64,000 bases of DNA, from positions 868,001 through 932,000 of the forward strand of contig CBDCKA010000002.1 of assembly GCA_965218055.1 (NCBI GenBank), in the 5' to 3' direction. The position numbers and the translations under genes are program-made. This document shows, piece by piece, positions 1-9,087 of this stretch. This DNA comes from CBDBKE01 sp965218055 (GTDB lineage: Bacteria; Acidobacteriota; Terriglobia; JAJPHL01; JAPKYU01). Position 1 is the first letter of the stretch. Every line of letters starts with the position of its first letter. The notes below the pieces were generated by a model. It ran no database searches, had not been told where the DNA came from, and saw nothing but the letters and a program-made list of their open reading frames with translations.

Positions 1-2
1 AC

Positions 3-449
3 ATTGAGACGGGCAAGCAGGAAGGGCGGATTCTCATCGGCGGAGGCGCAGCGCCCACAGGTGAGGGCGCCGGCGACGGTGGGGGTTACTTTATCCAGCC
101 CACCGTCATTGCCGACGTGGATCCCAAGGCGCACATCGCTCAGGAAGAGATTTTCGGACCGGTGCTGGCGGTGATTCGCGCCCGCGACTTTGAGGACGCG
201 CTGCGTATCGCCAACGACACCGAGTTCGGGCTCACCGGCGCCGTCTTCTCCGACAACCCCGAGAAACTGGAGAGGGCGGGCGAGCTGTTCCACGTGGGCA
301 ACCTCTACTTCAACCGCAAGTGCACCGGAGCGCTGGTGGGCGCGCACCCGTTCGGCGGCTTCAACATGTCCGGCACCGATTCCAAGGCCGGCGGTCGCGA
401 TTACCTGCTGCTGTTCACCCAGGCCAAGGCCATCTCCCAGAAGCTCTAA
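3..449 (+). CDS. L-glutamate gamma-semialdehyde (1-pyrroline-5-carboxylate) dehydrogenase, C-terminal part
   Basis: The open frame runs in from the left edge, so the start is missing and only about 148 C-terminal residues are visible. The visible part has the aldehyde dehydrogenase block EEIFGPVLAV and the C-terminal block GALVGAHPFGGFNMSGTDSK followed by AGGRDYLLLFTQAK. The latter is characteristic of the P5C dehydrogenase branch of the ALDH superfamily. Known role: NAD-dependent oxidation of glutamate semialdehyde to glutamate in proline and arginine catabolism, in the cytosol. The catalytic cysteine would lie upstream of the window. A generic ALDH is the alternative, but the C-terminal motif argues for the RocA/PruA type. 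Confidence 0.9.
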   Translation: METGKQEGRILIGGGAAPTGEGAGDGGGYFIQPTVIADVDPKAHIAQEEIFGPVLAVIRARDFEDALRIANDTEFGLTGAVFSDNPEKLERAGELFHVGNLYFNRKCTGALVGAHPFGGFNMSGTDSKAGGRDYLLLFTQAKAISQKL

Positions 450-454
450 AAGAC

Positions 455-521
455 AACACGAAGACACGAAGCTCACAACGCCGAATCTTTTGTGTCCTTA
501 GTGTCTTCGTGTCTTTGTGTT
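455..521. repeat. Palindromic CTTCGTGTCTTTGTG-type repeat
   Basis: Arms AACACGAAGACACGAAG (455-471) and CTTCGTGTCTTTGTGTT (505-521) are inverted copies with one mismatch across a 33-nt spacer, directly after the dehydrogenase stop. It could act as a terminator hairpin. I also recognise the sequence type as a dispersed intergenic repeat, though a second copy is not visible in this window. Confidence 0.55.
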
Positions 522-547
522 GGCTTTTGAAACTAGTGGGGCCAATC

Positions 548-1234
548 CTAGCGGCGGAGGATGGGCCGGCGATCGTCGGGATCGCGGGGCCGCCGCTGAG
601 AGACGGGGGCTTCGCTCAGCCCTTCAGGGATTTCGAGCGGGCGGGCCAGGCTCAGGGTTAACTGAGTTCCGGCGGGAATAGTGGCCGGCGTGCGGCTGCC
701 GGCAATTTTGCGCCCGATCAGCACGGCCGCCACACCGACCGCGGCCCCAATGCCGACACCCTTGGCGCTGCGGGTAGTCATGGCGCCAATGCCCGCTCCA
801 GTCATGCCTATCTGAGCCGCCTCCCGAGCTGCATCCGCACTGCCGCCCGAGCGCCCGATGGTCCCTTCCTTCGCTTCGGCGCGCAGACGCTTGCGGTCAA
901 TGGCCTCCACGGCGGCATTGAAATCCAGGCGCCGGCCGTTGGGCAGAATCAGGGTCCGAGGGCTGAGCTGGATGGTTTTCTTGCCGCCGCGCACCTGGCC
1001 TTCCACCTGGCTTCCTGCGGGCAGCACCTCCTGCCCGTCGGCAAAAACCGGGTAGGCCACCAGGGCCGAGAAGCGTTCCAGGCTTTTTTCACCCGGAACC
1101 ACTTGGTTTTCCAAACGGACGACAATCTCGGTGCCCGGCTCGAGGGTCGCCGCTGAGGCGGGCGTTGCCCCCAGGGTCATAGCCAGCAGCAGCACGATCA
1201 CGGCACACAATGGGTAGGGGAGTTGGAGTTTCAT
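548..1234 (-). CDS. Secreted hypothetical protein with glycine-rich membrane-like core
   Basis: This predicted secreted or envelope protein has 228 residues. The frame stays open upstream, but the start at 1234 gives a clean signal peptide (MKLQLPYPLCAVIVLLLAM, ending ASAA). The N-terminal half (EIVVRLENQVVPGEKSLERF, then PAGSQVEGQVRGG) looks like a small beta domain. It is repeated weakly near the C-terminus (IPAGTQLTLSLARPLEIPEG). Between them is a glycine/alanine stretch (GIGAMTTRSAKGVGIGAAVG) followed by a hydrophobic run. Arrangements like this occur in acidobacterial secreted proteins of unknown function. It is divergent from the aminotransferase gene, sharing about 110 bp of promoter region. 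Function unknown. Confidence 0.7.
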   Translation of the reverse strand: MKLQLPYPLCAVIVLLLAMTLGATPASAATLEPGTEIVVRLENQVVPGEKSLERFSALVAYPVFADGQEVLPAGSQVEGQVRGGKKTIQLSPRTLILPNGRRLDFNAAVEAIDRKRLRAEAKEGTIGRSGGSADAAREAAQIGMTGAGIGAMTTRSAKGVGIGAAVGVAAVLIGRKIAGSRTPATIPAGTQLTLSLARPLEIPEGLSEAPVSQRRPRDPDDRRPILRR

Positions 1235-1327
1235 GCTTGGTAGGACGTGGCCCGGCCGCTGGAGGTTACTGCTGGATTGGGCAACTGCCGGGCAGTTGGC
1301 TGCCGATAGCTGTCGGAGGTCTTGTGA

Positions 1328-1333
1328 TATAGT
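1328..1333 (+). promoter_or_regulatory. -10 box (TATAGT) of the DegT aminotransferase gene
   Basis: An extended -10 (TGTGATATAGT) ends 9 nt before the GTG at 1343, and there is no Shine-Dalgarno in the gap. Transcription would begin within a few bases of the start codon, giving a leaderless or nearly leaderless mRNA. Confidence 0.5.
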
Positions 1334-1342
1334 CGGCGCGCC

Positions 1343-2506
1343 GTGTCCCGCAAGCCGGTCCTGCCACTCAACGACTTGCGCGCCCAGTACGATTCCATCC
1401 GCACGGAAGTAGCGCTGGCCTTGGCCGATGTTCTGGAGCGCCAGGAGTTCGTGCTGGGGCGCGAGGTGCACCAACTGGAGGAGGAGATGGCGCGCCTGTG
1501 CCGCACCCGCCATGCGGTCGCCTGCGCCAACGGGTCCGACGCCCTGCTGCTGGCGCTGCTGGCGCTCGATCTGCGAGCGGGCGATGAAGTCGCGGTCCCG
1601 TCGTTCACCTTTGTGGCCACCGCCGGCGTGGTGGCCCGGCTGGGGGGACGCCCGGTGTTGGTGGACATCGAGCCGCGCTCCTTCAACATGTCTCCCACGG
1701 CCCTGAAGCAGGCCGTGGCCCGCCAGCGAAAGCTGCGCGCCGTCATTCCCGTGGACCTGTTCGGCCAGATTCCCAACATGGAGTCGCTGCGGGAGTGCCT
1801 GCCGGAAGGAGTGGCTGTGGTCGAAGACGCGGCGCAGGCCATTCTGGCCGAGCGCCACGGCGCGCGCGCCGGCAGCCTGGGGCGCATGGGCGCCTTCAGC
1901 TTCTACCCTGCCAAGAATCTGGGCGGCTATGGTGACGGGGGAATGGTGGTGACCGACGACGATGCGCATGCCGCTCGGCTACGCCGCCTGCGCGCGCACG
2001 GAGCAACGGAGAGCTATCACCACGACGAGGTGGGCATCAACAGCCGCCTGGACACCTTGCAGGCGGCGGTGTTGCTGGTGAAACTGCGGCACCTGGAGGC
2101 TTGGACGGCTGCCCGCGAGCACGCCGCCGAGCGCTACACCCGCCTGTTCGTGGAGCGCGGCCTGGCGCAGGCCGCAGCTGTTTACCCCTCGGACGAACGC
2201 CCGGTGGTGGTGCCGGGGGTGGAGCCTGGTTCCGGCCGGCACGTCTTCCATCAGTACACGATTCGGGCACTGGACCGCGACCGGCTGCATCTGGCCCTGG
2301 AAGCTGAGGGCATCCGCACTGCTATCTACTACCCACTTCCACTGCACCTGCAGCGTTGCTTCGCGTCGCTGGGCGGCAAGGAGGGTGACTGCCCGGAGGC
2401 CGAGCGCGCCGCGCGCGAGGTCCTTTCCCTGCCCATCTTCCCGGAAATTACCGAAGAGCAGCAGCAGCGAGTCGTGGCTGGCGTTGCCGCCTTCTTCCGC
2501 CGCTGA
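1343..2506 (+). CDS. DegT/DnrJ/EryC1/StrS-family PLP aminotransferase
   Basis: 387 residues, the normal length of sugar-nucleotide aminotransferases of this family. The N-terminus has the family signature PVLPLNDLRAQY. ANGSDALLLALLAL is the PLP-phosphate loop and VEDAAQAILAERHG the aspartate that contacts the pyridine nitrogen. FYPAKNLGGYGDGGMVV carries the internal-aldimine lysine. Known role: transfer of an amino group from glutamate to a keto-sugar nucleotide, feeding surface polysaccharide or glycolipid synthesis, in the cytosol. No sugar-pathway genes flank it, so the substrate cannot be read from context. The GTG start at 1343 follows a close -10 box and has no ribosome-binding site. 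Confidence 0.88.
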   Translation: MSRKPVLPLNDLRAQYDSIRTEVALALADVLERQEFVLGREVHQLEEEMARLCRTRHAVACANGSDALLLALLALDLRAGDEVAVPSFTFVATAGVVARLGGRPVLVDIEPRSFNMSPTALKQAVARQRKLRAVIPVDLFGQIPNMESLRECLPEGVAVVEDAAQAILAERHGARAGSLGRMGAFSFYPAKNLGGYGDGGMVVTDDDAHAARLRRLRAHGATESYHHDEVGINSRLDTLQAAVLLVKLRHLEAWTAAREHAAERYTRLFVERGLAQAAAVYPSDERPVVVPGVEPGSGRHVFHQYTIRALDRDRLHLALEAEGIRTAIYYPLPLHLQRCFASLGGKEGDCPEAERAAREVLSLPIFPEITEEQQQRVVAGVAAFFRR

Positions 2507-2564
2507 GGCGGGACGAAAGTGGCTACCGCTCGCTAGCGCATCAGCCTGGGTGTGCAAAAAAGCA

Positions 2565-2602
2565 AACGGGGTAGCCAACCGCATCGTGTTGGCTACCCCG
2601 TT
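2565..2602 (-). terminator. Intrinsic terminator of the radical SAM gene
   Basis: A perfect 15-bp stem (AACGGGGTAGCCAAC / GTTGGCTACCCCGTT) with an 8-nt loop. On the minus strand it is followed by a T-rich run (GCTTTTTTGCA), directly downstream of the stop at 2626. It also sits after the plus-strand aminotransferase and could serve both converging genes. Confidence 0.8.
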
Positions 2603-2625
2603 GGGGGACGGACTTTGCCAGAGAA

Positions 2626-4686
<2,061 letters not shown>

Positions 4687-4867
4687 CTACTCGTCTCCTT
4701 GCTCGGGTTGCTAAGAATACACGGTGCCCTCCCACAGGGGGGCACACCATAGCGCTCCCTAACCTTAAGGGCGGTGGCATGATAGCTTAACCATTTTCTA
4801 TTAAAGGGCTACTTTTCATAGTCGTATGGGGACTAGGGAGGGGCGAAGCGGGGGGTCTTTTTGGTGG

Positions 4868-4873
4868 TACAGT
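4868..4873 (+). promoter_or_regulatory. -10 box (TACAGT) of queG
   Basis: TACAGT lies 9 nt before the ATG at 4883 and no Shine-Dalgarno lies between. Together with the same arrangement at other genes this suggests leaderless transcription, and it favours 4883 over the in-frame ATG at 4826. Confidence 0.45.
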
Positions 4874-4882
4874 AGCCTCGGC

Positions 4883-5986
4883 ATGCTCAATCGGGAACTT
4901 CTAGCGGCGGCGGCCCAACAATGCGGTCTGCACCTGTGGGGAGTGGTTCGGGCCGCTGATCTGGCTGCCGGCCCGGATCTGCCCTTCTTCTTTTCCTGGC
5001 TCGAACGCGGCTACCATGCCGGGCTGTCCTACATGACCGGCAGGCGGGCTGAAATCCGGGGCGACCTCGAGAGCCTGTTGCCCGGCACTCGCTCGGTGAT
5101 CTGCCTGGCGCTGAACTACAACACCCCGCTGCCCTACTCAACCAGCCTGCCAGACGCCACCCGCGCCTGGATCTCACGCTACGCCTGGGGCGAGGATTAC
5201 CACCAGGTGTTCCGGGGCAAGCTGGAGTCGTTTGTGGCCCTGCTGCGACGGCGGATCGCGTCCTCCTTCCAGGCTCGAATCGCCGTGGACACCAGTCCCG
5301 TGCTGGAGCGGGCGCTGGCGCGGAACACCGCAGTTGGCTGGCTGGGGAAGAATACCTGCCTGATCAACCAACAACTGGGCTCGTGGCTGTTCCTGGGCGA
5401 AGTGCTGACCACCCTGGAGCTGGAGTCGGACGTGCCGGCCGTGGACCGCTGCGGTACCTGCACCCGCTGCCTGGATGCTTGCCCCACCGGCGCCCTGCTG
5501 GAGCCGCGCGTGCTCGATTCCCGCCTCTGCATATCCTATTGGACCATTGAGGACCAGGGCTCCATCCCCGTCGAGATGCGACCCGGCCTGGGCCGGCACG
5601 TGTTCGGCTGCGACATCTGCCAGGACGTTTGCCCCTGGAATCGCCCCCGGAATAACAGAGCTCCGGCGACTCAGGAGCAAGCATTTTTTCCCCGTCCGGG
5701 TCTGTTCAACCCGCCGCTCGAGGAGCTGGCGCGGATCAGCGAGGCGCAGTTCCGTGAGCTGTTTCGCGGAAGTCCCATCCGGCGGGCGCGCTATCGGGGG
5801 TTTCTGCGAAACGTTTGCGTGGCAATGGGCAATTCCGGCGACCCGAAATTTCTTTCCGAACTGGAGCGGCTGGCGGCGCATCCCGATGATCTGATCCGCG
5901 AGCACGCCGCCTGGGCCCTTGAGCGCCTGGGCTCAGCCGGCAGCGCCTCTAACGATGCGACAGCGGAGCGCGTCCATGTCCGCTAG
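4883..5986 (+). CDS. queG: Epoxyqueuosine reductase QueG
   Basis: Reduces epoxyqueuosine to queuosine in tRNA wobble position 34, using a cobalamin and two [4Fe-4S] clusters. The 367-residue protein has the family block DTSPVLERALARNTAVGWLG and two ferredoxin-type cysteine motifs, CGTCTRCLDACP and CDICQDVCPWN. A C-terminal HEAT-like helical stretch (FLSELERLAAHPDDLIREHA) is typical of the longer QueG forms. The frame is open to 4826, but conserved sequence starts at MLNRELL and a -10 box lies just before 4883. No other queuosine genes are in the window. A TlpA-like lipoprotein gene follows 43 nt downstream. Confidence 0.93.
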   Translation: MLNRELLAAAAQQCGLHLWGVVRAADLAAGPDLPFFFSWLERGYHAGLSYMTGRRAEIRGDLESLLPGTRSVICLALNYNTPLPYSTSLPDATRAWISRYAWGEDYHQVFRGKLESFVALLRRRIASSFQARIAVDTSPVLERALARNTAVGWLGKNTCLINQQLGSWLFLGEVLTTLELESDVPAVDRCGTCTRCLDACPTGALLEPRVLDSRLCISYWTIEDQGSIPVEMRPGLGRHVFGCDICQDVCPWNRPRNNRAPATQEQAFFPRPGLFNPPLEELARISEAQFRELFRGSPIRRARYRGFLRNVCVAMGNSGDPKFLSELERLAAHPDDLIREHAAWALERLGSAGSASNDATAERVHVR

Positions 5987-6016
5987 AGGGCAACAATTCG
6001 TGAGTTGTTTCTGTGC

Positions 6017-6022
6017 TACAGT
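6017..6022 (+). promoter_or_regulatory. -10 box (TACAGT) of the TlpA-like lipoprotein gene
   Basis: The extended -10 TGTGCTACAGT ends 7 nt before the ATG at 6030. There is no Shine-Dalgarno, so a leaderless transcript is expected. Confidence 0.5.
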
Positions 6023-6029
6023 CCATAAC

Positions 6030-6536
6030 ATGCGAGCTGGGAACGCAACGTTGCGGCGAGTTTTGTTCTGCTTCCTAAACCTCGTGATTCTTTGCGCATG
6101 TGGCGGGGCGGACGGGCGGAAACCAGCTCCTCAGTTTTATGCCGAAACAGTCGCGGGCGAAAAGTTCACCACCGAGGGGGTGAAGGGGAAAGTCGTCCTG
6201 CTCCAGTTTTGGACCACGTGGTGCCCCTACTGCCGCAGGGAACAGTCCTTGGTGGATGCAATCGACAAGGAGTTTTCCGACAAGGGTTTGATTGTGCTCG
6301 CTGTGGACGTCGGCGAGTCGAAGGAAACGGTCCGTAAGTATCTTCGGCAGAATCCGCGATCATGCCGGGTCGTGCTGGACGAGGACACAGACCTTACTGC
6401 CACGTTCAGCGACGAGGGCGTCCCATTTTACGTGGTGATCGACCGCGAGGGAAACATTGCCGGGACTCAACGCGGGGCGGCGGGTGAGTCAGCACTGCGG
6501 AGCCTGTTAAGCCGCGCCGGCATCGAATCGGACTAA
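6030..6536 (+). CDS. TlpA/ResA-family thiol-disulfide oxidoreductase, lipoprotein
   Basis: 168 residues from the ATG at 6030. The N-terminus is a lipoprotein signal (hydrophobic FLNLVILCAC, with the cysteine in LCAC the likely lipidation site). It is followed by a thioredoxin-fold domain with the redox motif WCPYC and the cis-proline region DEGVPFYVVIDREG. Family role: reduction of disulfides or apocytochrome haem sites at the outer face of the membrane, or general periplasmic thiol exchange. The frame stays open to 5919 inside queG, but that extension has no signal peptide. The -10 box and the lipobox both fit 6030. No cytochrome maturation genes are adjacent, so the partner is unknown. Confidence 0.85.
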   Translation: MRAGNATLRRVLFCFLNLVILCACGGADGRKPAPQFYAETVAGEKFTTEGVKGKVVLLQFWTTWCPYCRREQSLVDAIDKEFSDKGLIVLAVDVGESKETVRKYLRQNPRSCRVVLDEDTDLTATFSDEGVPFYVVIDREGNIAGTQRGAAGESALRSLLSRAGIESD

Positions 6537-6716
6537 GCGCTCCCAGAGGTTCGATTTGCGCCTTCGGCGTCAAGCAGCGCAATCGGTATGATACCTATGG
6601 CAATCACCCTCTCGACAGCCGCCTTCTTGTTCTCTGCCCCTTCCCAACGGCGTGAAGCGCTATCAAGGACTTGGTGGTCCCTTTTCGGTTTCCTGCATTG
6701 ATGGGGTGGCTTTGTG

Positions 6717-7664
6717 ATGCTGGCGCTGGTGTTCAAAGCCGGGAAAGCGCGGGTAGCCGAAGTGGCCCAGCCACCGACGCGGGCAGGGTGGGCCAGGGTG
6801 CGCGTATTGCTCTCGGGCATCTGCCGCACCGACCTGGAACTGTTGCATGGCTACTATGGTTTTTCCGGCATTCCGGGCCACGAATTTGTCGGCCAGGTCC
6901 TCACGCCCCGCAGCCGTTATGCGGGACGGCGTGTGGTGGGGGAAATCAACCTGGCCTGCGGCCGTTGTTCCTGGTGCGCCGCCGACCTGGGCCGTCACTG
7001 TCCCCGGCGCAAGGTCCTGGGCATTGTTGGGCATCCCGGCGCCCATGCCCGATTCCTCACTCTGCCTGAAAGCAACCTGTTCCCGGTGCCCGACCATGTC
7101 CCCGACGTGCAGGCCGTTTTTGTGGAGCCGCTGGCGGCGGCTTGCGAAATCCTGGAGCAGTTGGGCGATGTCGGTGGGCTCGCCACGGGTGTGCTCGGGG
7201 ATGGCAAGCTGGGCCTGCTGGTAGCGCAGGTGCTGGCGCAGGCCGGGGCGGACGTGACGGTGCTGGGCAAGCATCGCCGAAAACTGAGGCTGGCCCGCCG
7301 CTTGGGCCTCCCAGCGGTTTCCTCACTCCGGGGAGCCCGCCATTCGTTCGATCTGGTGGTGGAAGCAACCGGCTCGCCGGCGGGTTTGCCGCGGGCACTC
7401 GAACTGGTGCGCCCCCGCGGAACCATCGTCATGAAGTCCACCTTCCATGGAGCTGCGCGGCTGGAGGCGGCCCCGTTGGTGGTGAATGAGGTGACCGTCG
7501 TGGGGTCTCGCTGCGGTCGCTTTCGTCCCGCGCTGGAGCTGATGGCCCGCCGCGCAGTGAATGTGGAAGCCCTCATCTCGGAACAGTTCCCGCTGCGCCG
7601 AGCGACCGCCGCTCTTCGCCATGCCGCCCGCCCCGGGGTGCTCAAGGTCCTTCTCCGGCCCTGA
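6717..7664 (+). CDS. Zinc-dependent medium-chain alcohol dehydrogenase family protein
   Basis: 315 residues, slightly short for the MDR superfamily (usually 340-350). Catalytic zinc ligands are in SGICRTDLELLHGYYGF and GHEFVG. The structural zinc site CGRCSWCAADLGRHCP has its four cysteines. The nucleotide-binding fold starts at TGVLGDGKLGLLVAQVL, where the glycine motif is GDGKLG. Expected reaction: NAD(P)-dependent oxidation of an alcohol or polyol in the cytosol. Substrate is unknown and the neighbours do not help. A GTG directly before the ATG (6714) is an alternative start. The 180 bp upstream contain nothing recognisable. Confidence 0.85.
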   Translation: MLALVFKAGKARVAEVAQPPTRAGWARVRVLLSGICRTDLELLHGYYGFSGIPGHEFVGQVLTPRSRYAGRRVVGEINLACGRCSWCAADLGRHCPRRKVLGIVGHPGAHARFLTLPESNLFPVPDHVPDVQAVFVEPLAAACEILEQLGDVGGLATGVLGDGKLGLLVAQVLAQAGADVTVLGKHRRKLRLARRLGLPAVSSLRGARHSFDLVVEATGSPAGLPRALELVRPRGTIVMKSTFHGAARLEAAPLVVNEVTVVGSRCGRFRPALELMARRAVNVEALISEQFPLRRATAALRHAARPGVLKVLLRP

Positions 7665-7716
7665 ACGCCTATCGGCCGGCGGACCGTATCAGCGCCTACT
7701 GCGCTAAATGCTGCGC

Positions 7717-7722
7717 TAAAAT
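7717..7722 (+). promoter_or_regulatory. -10 box (TAAAAT) of the two-domain secreted protein gene
   Basis: TAAAAT lies 8 nt before the GTG at 7731, without a ribosome-binding site. It is one of a series of close-spaced -10 boxes in this window. Confidence 0.45.
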
Positions 7723-7730
7723 AGAAGAAC

Positions 7731-8570
7731 GTGGGACGTCTCATTCTGTTGCTCGTTTTGCTTTGCTTCGCCTCCGGCTTCCGCCCGCCAGCGGCGGCAG
7801 CCGATCTGTCTATCCAGGACGCCTACTTCGAAGACTACGACCGCCTACTGGTGCGGGAGCAGCGGCTCACTGCCGGCGACACACTGTACCTGGCGTTCCG
7901 TATCGGCGGCTTCCGCACCAATGAGCAGGATCAAGTGCGGCTCGCCTACTGGATTGACTGCGTGGATCCGAACAACGTCCCGCTGACCGAAACCCTCAAC
8001 CAGAAGATCGAGGAGAAGCTGAGGCGGCAGGACGAGAAGTGGCGTCCCAAAGTCGACTGGTCCCTGGTGATCCCCTCCTTTGCCCCTAGCGGCCAATACC
8101 GGGTGAATATCCGGGTGCGCGATGAAATTGCCGGTCAGGAAGTCCGTCGCCAGATGAACTTCGGTGTGCGCGGTGAAACCCTGAAGCCCAGCGACACCCT
8201 GACGCTCCGCAAGTTTCAGTTTGCCGACACCGAGCAGGGCGCGCCCAAACCCTCCACCACCTACCTGCCGGGCAGCACGCTATGGGCGCGCTTCTGGGTG
8301 GTGGGCTTCCGGGTTGGCCCTAAGAAGCAGGTCTGGGTGGAGGAAGACCTCACGGTGCTCGACGCGGAGGGCGAGGTCCTATATTCCAAGCCCCGGGCGC
8401 TGGTGGAAAAGAACCGCATGTTTTACCCGCCTCGCTTCCTCCACGCGACCTTCAGCCTGGCTCTGGAGGCGCAGTTGCAAGCCGGCGACTACACGATTCG
8501 GCTGGACGTGCGCGACCTGCTGTCTGAGCAAACCATCCGCCACGAAGCCAAATTCACCGTCACCGAGTGA
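7731..8570 (+). CDS. Secreted protein with two tandem beta-sandwich domains
   Basis: 279 residues with a cleavable signal peptide (LILLLVLLCFASGF, then AAA). The mature part is an internal duplication. GDTLYLAFRIGGFRTNEQDQ and GSTLWARFWVVGFRVGPKKQ open the two halves. SGQYRVNIRVRDEIAGQEV and AGDYTIRLDVRDLLSEQTI close them, each ending in a beta strand (MNFGV, AKFTV). The pattern looks like Ig- or C2-like sandwiches acting outside the cytoplasm, perhaps in cell-surface binding. I do not recognise a named family. GTG start, close -10 box. Confidence 0.7.
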   Translation: MGRLILLLVLLCFASGFRPPAAAADLSIQDAYFEDYDRLLVREQRLTAGDTLYLAFRIGGFRTNEQDQVRLAYWIDCVDPNNVPLTETLNQKIEEKLRRQDEKWRPKVDWSLVIPSFAPSGQYRVNIRVRDEIAGQEVRRQMNFGVRGETLKPSDTLTLRKFQFADTEQGAPKPSTTYLPGSTLWARFWVVGFRVGPKKQVWVEEDLTVLDAEGEVLYSKPRALVEKNRMFYPPRFLHATFSLALEAQLQAGDYTIRLDVRDLLSEQTIRHEAKFTVTE

Positions 8571-8592
8571 GCTCCTCGCTGCCCGTCACCCC

Positions 8593-9009
8593 TCATCGCT
8601 CTGGGCCTGGAGGAGACTCGGGGCAAGCTGCTGGAGTGAGGCTGATTCTGGGGAAGGGCGGGGTGCCAGAACCAGTTGGGCTACCGGCTGGGGAACCGGC
8701 TTCAAGTTGCGCGACGGCCTCGGCGACCGCCGTCCGCAGGCCCCGCACATCCAGGTTGCCGTGGCGCGGCTCAAAGCGCGCCAGTCGTTTGGCCGCGCGG
8801 CGCAACTGGGAGTGGGCGGCCTGCCAGTTGGCGCGACGCGCCTGGTAGAGCGCCACGGTCAGGTGGACCATGCCCTGGTAGAAGTCCCGCTCCTCGGCTG
8901 CCGCCGCCTTCCAAACTTCTTCCCAAACCTCGTGGGTCTCGAAGAAGCGGCCCTCGTTGAAAAGTCGAACTCCTTCCAGAAACGCTGCAGGCCAATCGGA
9001 TTTCGTCAC
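8593..9009 (-). CDS. DUF309 domain protein
   Basis: 138 residues. The N-terminal half carries the DUF309 signature: GVRLFNEGRFFETHEVWEEVW, followed by FYQGMVHLTVALYQARRANW, a small all-helical fold. Function is not established. The C-terminal third (from about residue 103) is Pro/Ser/Gly-rich and probably disordered. The start is a GTG at 9009; the frame continues upstream without an ATG. The gene is followed on the minus strand by the end of the secreted-protein gene, with which it converges. Confidence 0.8.
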   Translation of the reverse strand: MTKSDWPAAFLEGVRLFNEGRFFETHEVWEEVWKAAAAEERDFYQGMVHLTVALYQARRANWQAAHSQLRRAAKRLARFEPRHGNLDVRGLRTAVAEAVAQLEAGSPAGSPTGSGTPPFPRISLTPAACPESPPGPER

Positions 9010-9087
9010 GCGGGCAGCTTTCTTGAGTGAATCGAAGCCTTGTACTACGAAGTGCGGAGGCAGCGCCTGCGTCCCAGCAAGCAGCGG

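Noticed and set aside
1235..1969. N-terminal extension of the minus-strand gene 548-1234
   Set aside because: It overlaps the aminotransferase on the other strand, and the signal peptide begins at 1234.
6533..6829. Minus-strand frame overlapping the alcohol dehydrogenase start
   Set aside because: It overlaps a real gene for a third of its length and shows no recognisable motif.
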